Shown one piece after another: positions 4,676-5,116 of a DNA stretch of 5,116 nt (its first letter is position 1; each line of letters starts with the position of its first letter). The stretch comes from Lachnospiraceae bacterium. Lineage in GTDB: Bacteria > Bacillota_A > Clostridia > Lachnospirales > Lachnospiraceae. The notes under the pieces are model-generated. The model had not been told where the DNA came from. It ran no database searches and saw nothing but the letters and a program-made list of their open reading frames with translations. Both the position numbers and the translations under genes were made by a program. The stretch is taken from the NCBI GenBank assembly GCA_021770615.1, contig JAETQR010000101.1:1-5116 (forward strand). The letters are read 5' to 3'.

Positions 4676-4774
4676 ATGAGTTTTTACATCACAAACGAAC
4701 TTCCACCTAAAAAGAAAATCAGCTCTGTACAATCAAATCCGATGAAACATTGTACAGAGTATAGCGTTATATAA
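4676..4774 (+). CDS. Leader peptide (32 residues) of the ABC-F attenuator
   Basis: ATG 4676 to TAA 4772 encodes 32 residues beginning MSFYITNELPPKKKISS and ending HCTEYSVI. It is too short to be listed as an ordinary gene but has a promoter, a good ribosome binding site, and hairpin arms embedded in its codons. Translated leader ORFs before ABC-F ribosome-protection genes are known to sense antibiotic-stalled ribosomes. The PPKKK stretch (residues 10-14) is the kind of sequence that slows translation, and a ribosome held there would shield or free the arm at 4723-4733. The peptide probably has no function after synthesis. That it is translated is inference from sequence only. Confidence 0.65.
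   Translation: MSFYITNELPPKKKISSVQSNPMKHCTEYSVI
4723..4759 (+). promoter_or_regulatory. Leader hairpin inside the leader ORF
   Basis: CTCTGTACAAT (4723-4733) and ATTGTACAGAG (4749-4759) are perfect 11-bp complements around a 15-nt loop. The loop holds CCGATGAAA (4739-4747), which is perfectly complementary to TTTCATCGG (4785-4793) just after the ORF, giving a competing stem or a pseudoknot. The 3' arm can also pair with CTCGTACAA (4850-4858) with one bulge. Confidence 0.65.
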
Positions 4775-4871
4775 CACGTTAAGATTTCATCGGGAAATGC
4801 AGCAGTACATGAGAGGATTTTTATATCTTTTTCATATATTGTTTCTTTTCTCGTACAAATTTGTGTGCAGC

Positions 4872-4904
4872 AGGCTATGGACAGTGTTTTGTCCGTAGCC
4901 TTTT
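4872..4904 (+). terminator. Attenuator terminator T1 in the ABC-F leader
   Basis: AGGCTATGGACA (4872-4883) pairs with TGTCCGTAGCCT (4890-4901) over 12 positions with one G-U pair and a 6-nt loop (GTGTTT), followed by TTTTGTT. It lies about 100 nt after the leader ORF, as expected of an attenuator. Confidence 0.75.
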
Positions 4905-4951
4905 GTTGTATATGGGCTGTTTCCTACAAGCGGTTTGTGATGGAGCGGGTA

Positions 4952-4998
4952 TAGCAGAAGGCATGATACCAAGAGTATCTGACTTCTGCTATTTTTTT
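4952..4998 (+). terminator. Attenuator terminator T2, just before the ABC-F gene
   Basis: TAGCAGAAG (4952-4960) pairs with CTTCTGCTA (4983-4991), an inner stem GATAC/GTATC (4965-4969, 4975-4979) closes on CAAGA, and seven T follow (4992-4998). It ends 44 nt before the ABC-F start on the same strand, so unconditional termination would silence the gene; regulated read-through is the natural explanation. Confidence 0.82.
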
Positions 4999-5027
4999 GC
5001 CCATTTTGGAAAATCAGACAGGAAAAA

Positions 5028-5033
5028 GAGAGG
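5028..5033 (+). promoter_or_regulatory. Ribosome binding site that sets the ABC-F start
   Basis: GAGAGG, 9 nt before ATG 5043. It would be only 3 nt from the in-frame ATG 5037, which is too close, so 5043 (MSLLEV) is preferred. Confidence 0.6.
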
Positions 5034-5042
5034 ACAATGATT

Positions 5043-5116
5043 ATGAGTTTATTAGAAGTTACGGGATTAACACATTCTTTTGGAGAAAATTATCTGTTTA
5101 AAAACGCAGATTTTAC
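5043..5116 (+). CDS. ABC-F family ATPase, N-terminal 24 residues (probable ribosome-protection protein)
   Basis: The frame runs off the right edge after MSLLEVTGLTHSFGEN followed by YLFKNADF. The pattern L-x-V-x-x-L-[TS]-[HK]-[SR]-[FY]-G, then LFKNADF, is the first beta-strand and A-loop region of an ABC ATPase of the ABC-F class, which has two ATPase domains on one chain and no membrane part. Walker A lies beyond the window. ABC-F proteins bind the ribosomal E site; the antibiotic-resistance members dislodge lincosamides, streptogramins, pleuromutilins or phenicols. The upstream leader ORF plus terminators is typical of such resistance members rather than of housekeeping EttA-like ones, and the resistance neighbourhood agrees. 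Drug spectrum cannot be judged from this fragment. Confidence 0.78.
   Translation, partial: MSLLEVTGLTHSFGENYLFKNADF

Larger units (their letters stand above)
4551..5042 (+). promoter_or_regulatory. ABC-F 5' regulatory region (intergenic, 492 bp)
   Basis: This long gap holds the promoter, the leader ORF, alternative hairpins and two terminators listed separately. 4551-4610 is AT-rich with nothing recognisable. 4795-4871 can form an imperfect stem (GTAC-GAGAGGA at 4805-4817 with TTTTCTC-GTAC at 4846-4856) and contains the palindrome ACAAATTTGT (4855-4864). 4905-4950 shows no clear structure. Confidence 0.7.

Noticed and set aside
4798..4873. Direct repeat TGCAGCAG at 4798-4805 and 4866-4873 in the ABC-F leader.
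   Set aside because: Only 8 bp and not part of a clear structure; likely chance.
1..5116. Search for CRISPR repeats, tRNA/rRNA, transposase or integrase remnants, and toxin-antitoxin pairs.
   Set aside because: None recognised by eye; the only repeats are the operators and the duplicated KTR-terminator segment.

Overview
The window looks like a low-GC Firmicute, most likely a Clostridia gut-type genome or an integrated element in one. The evidence is strong AGGAGG-type ribosome binding sites, sigma-A promoters with TTGACA boxes, AT-rich gaps, and families typical of that group: a PadR/YjdF/Cys-rich-KTR module, a MATE pump, and an ABC-F gene behind an attenuator leader. Species cannot be assigned from the sequence. 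The region reads as an accessory antimicrobial-resistance or detoxification cluster. No transposase, integrase, tRNA, rRNA or CRISPR array is visible.

Layout, left to right. (1) 1-956, plus strand: the 3' end of a CatB/Vat-like hexapeptide acetyltransferase, followed 2 bp later by a small Ntn hydrolase of the choloylglycine hydrolase/penicillin V acylase superfamily. (2) 1029-2267, plus: a promoter with a palindromic operator, then PadR regulator 1, a YjdF-family protein and a 62-residue Cys-rich KTR zinc-ribbon protein, closed by a terminator whose stem starts inside the last gene. (3) 2283-3666, minus: a MATE multidrug efflux gene. Its natural start and Shine-Dalgarno lie at 3666, but a 4-bp tandem duplication near 3617-3624 throws the first 15 or so codons out of frame with the rest. 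(4) 3683-4550, plus: PadR regulator 2 and a second Cys-rich KTR gene with a second copy of the same terminator. (5) 4615-5116, plus: a strong promoter, a 32-codon leader ORF, nested alternative hairpins and two intrinsic terminators, then the first 24 codons of an ABC-F ATPase, probably a ribosome-protection resistance protein.

How the parts seem to work together. Both PadR promoters carry the same kind of 17-bp palindrome (TACTAT-type arms, 3-bp centre). The PadR2/MATE intergenic region carries two, one over the PadR2 -10 box and one in the spacer of the MATE promoter. The simplest model is that the PadR proteins repress themselves, and that PadR2 (and perhaps PadR1) represses the MATE pump until an inducer is bound. 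The ABC-F gene is probably induced separately, by ribosome-mediated attenuation in its leader. The PadR-KTR-terminator unit occurs twice around the MATE gene, suggesting duplication or modular assembly.
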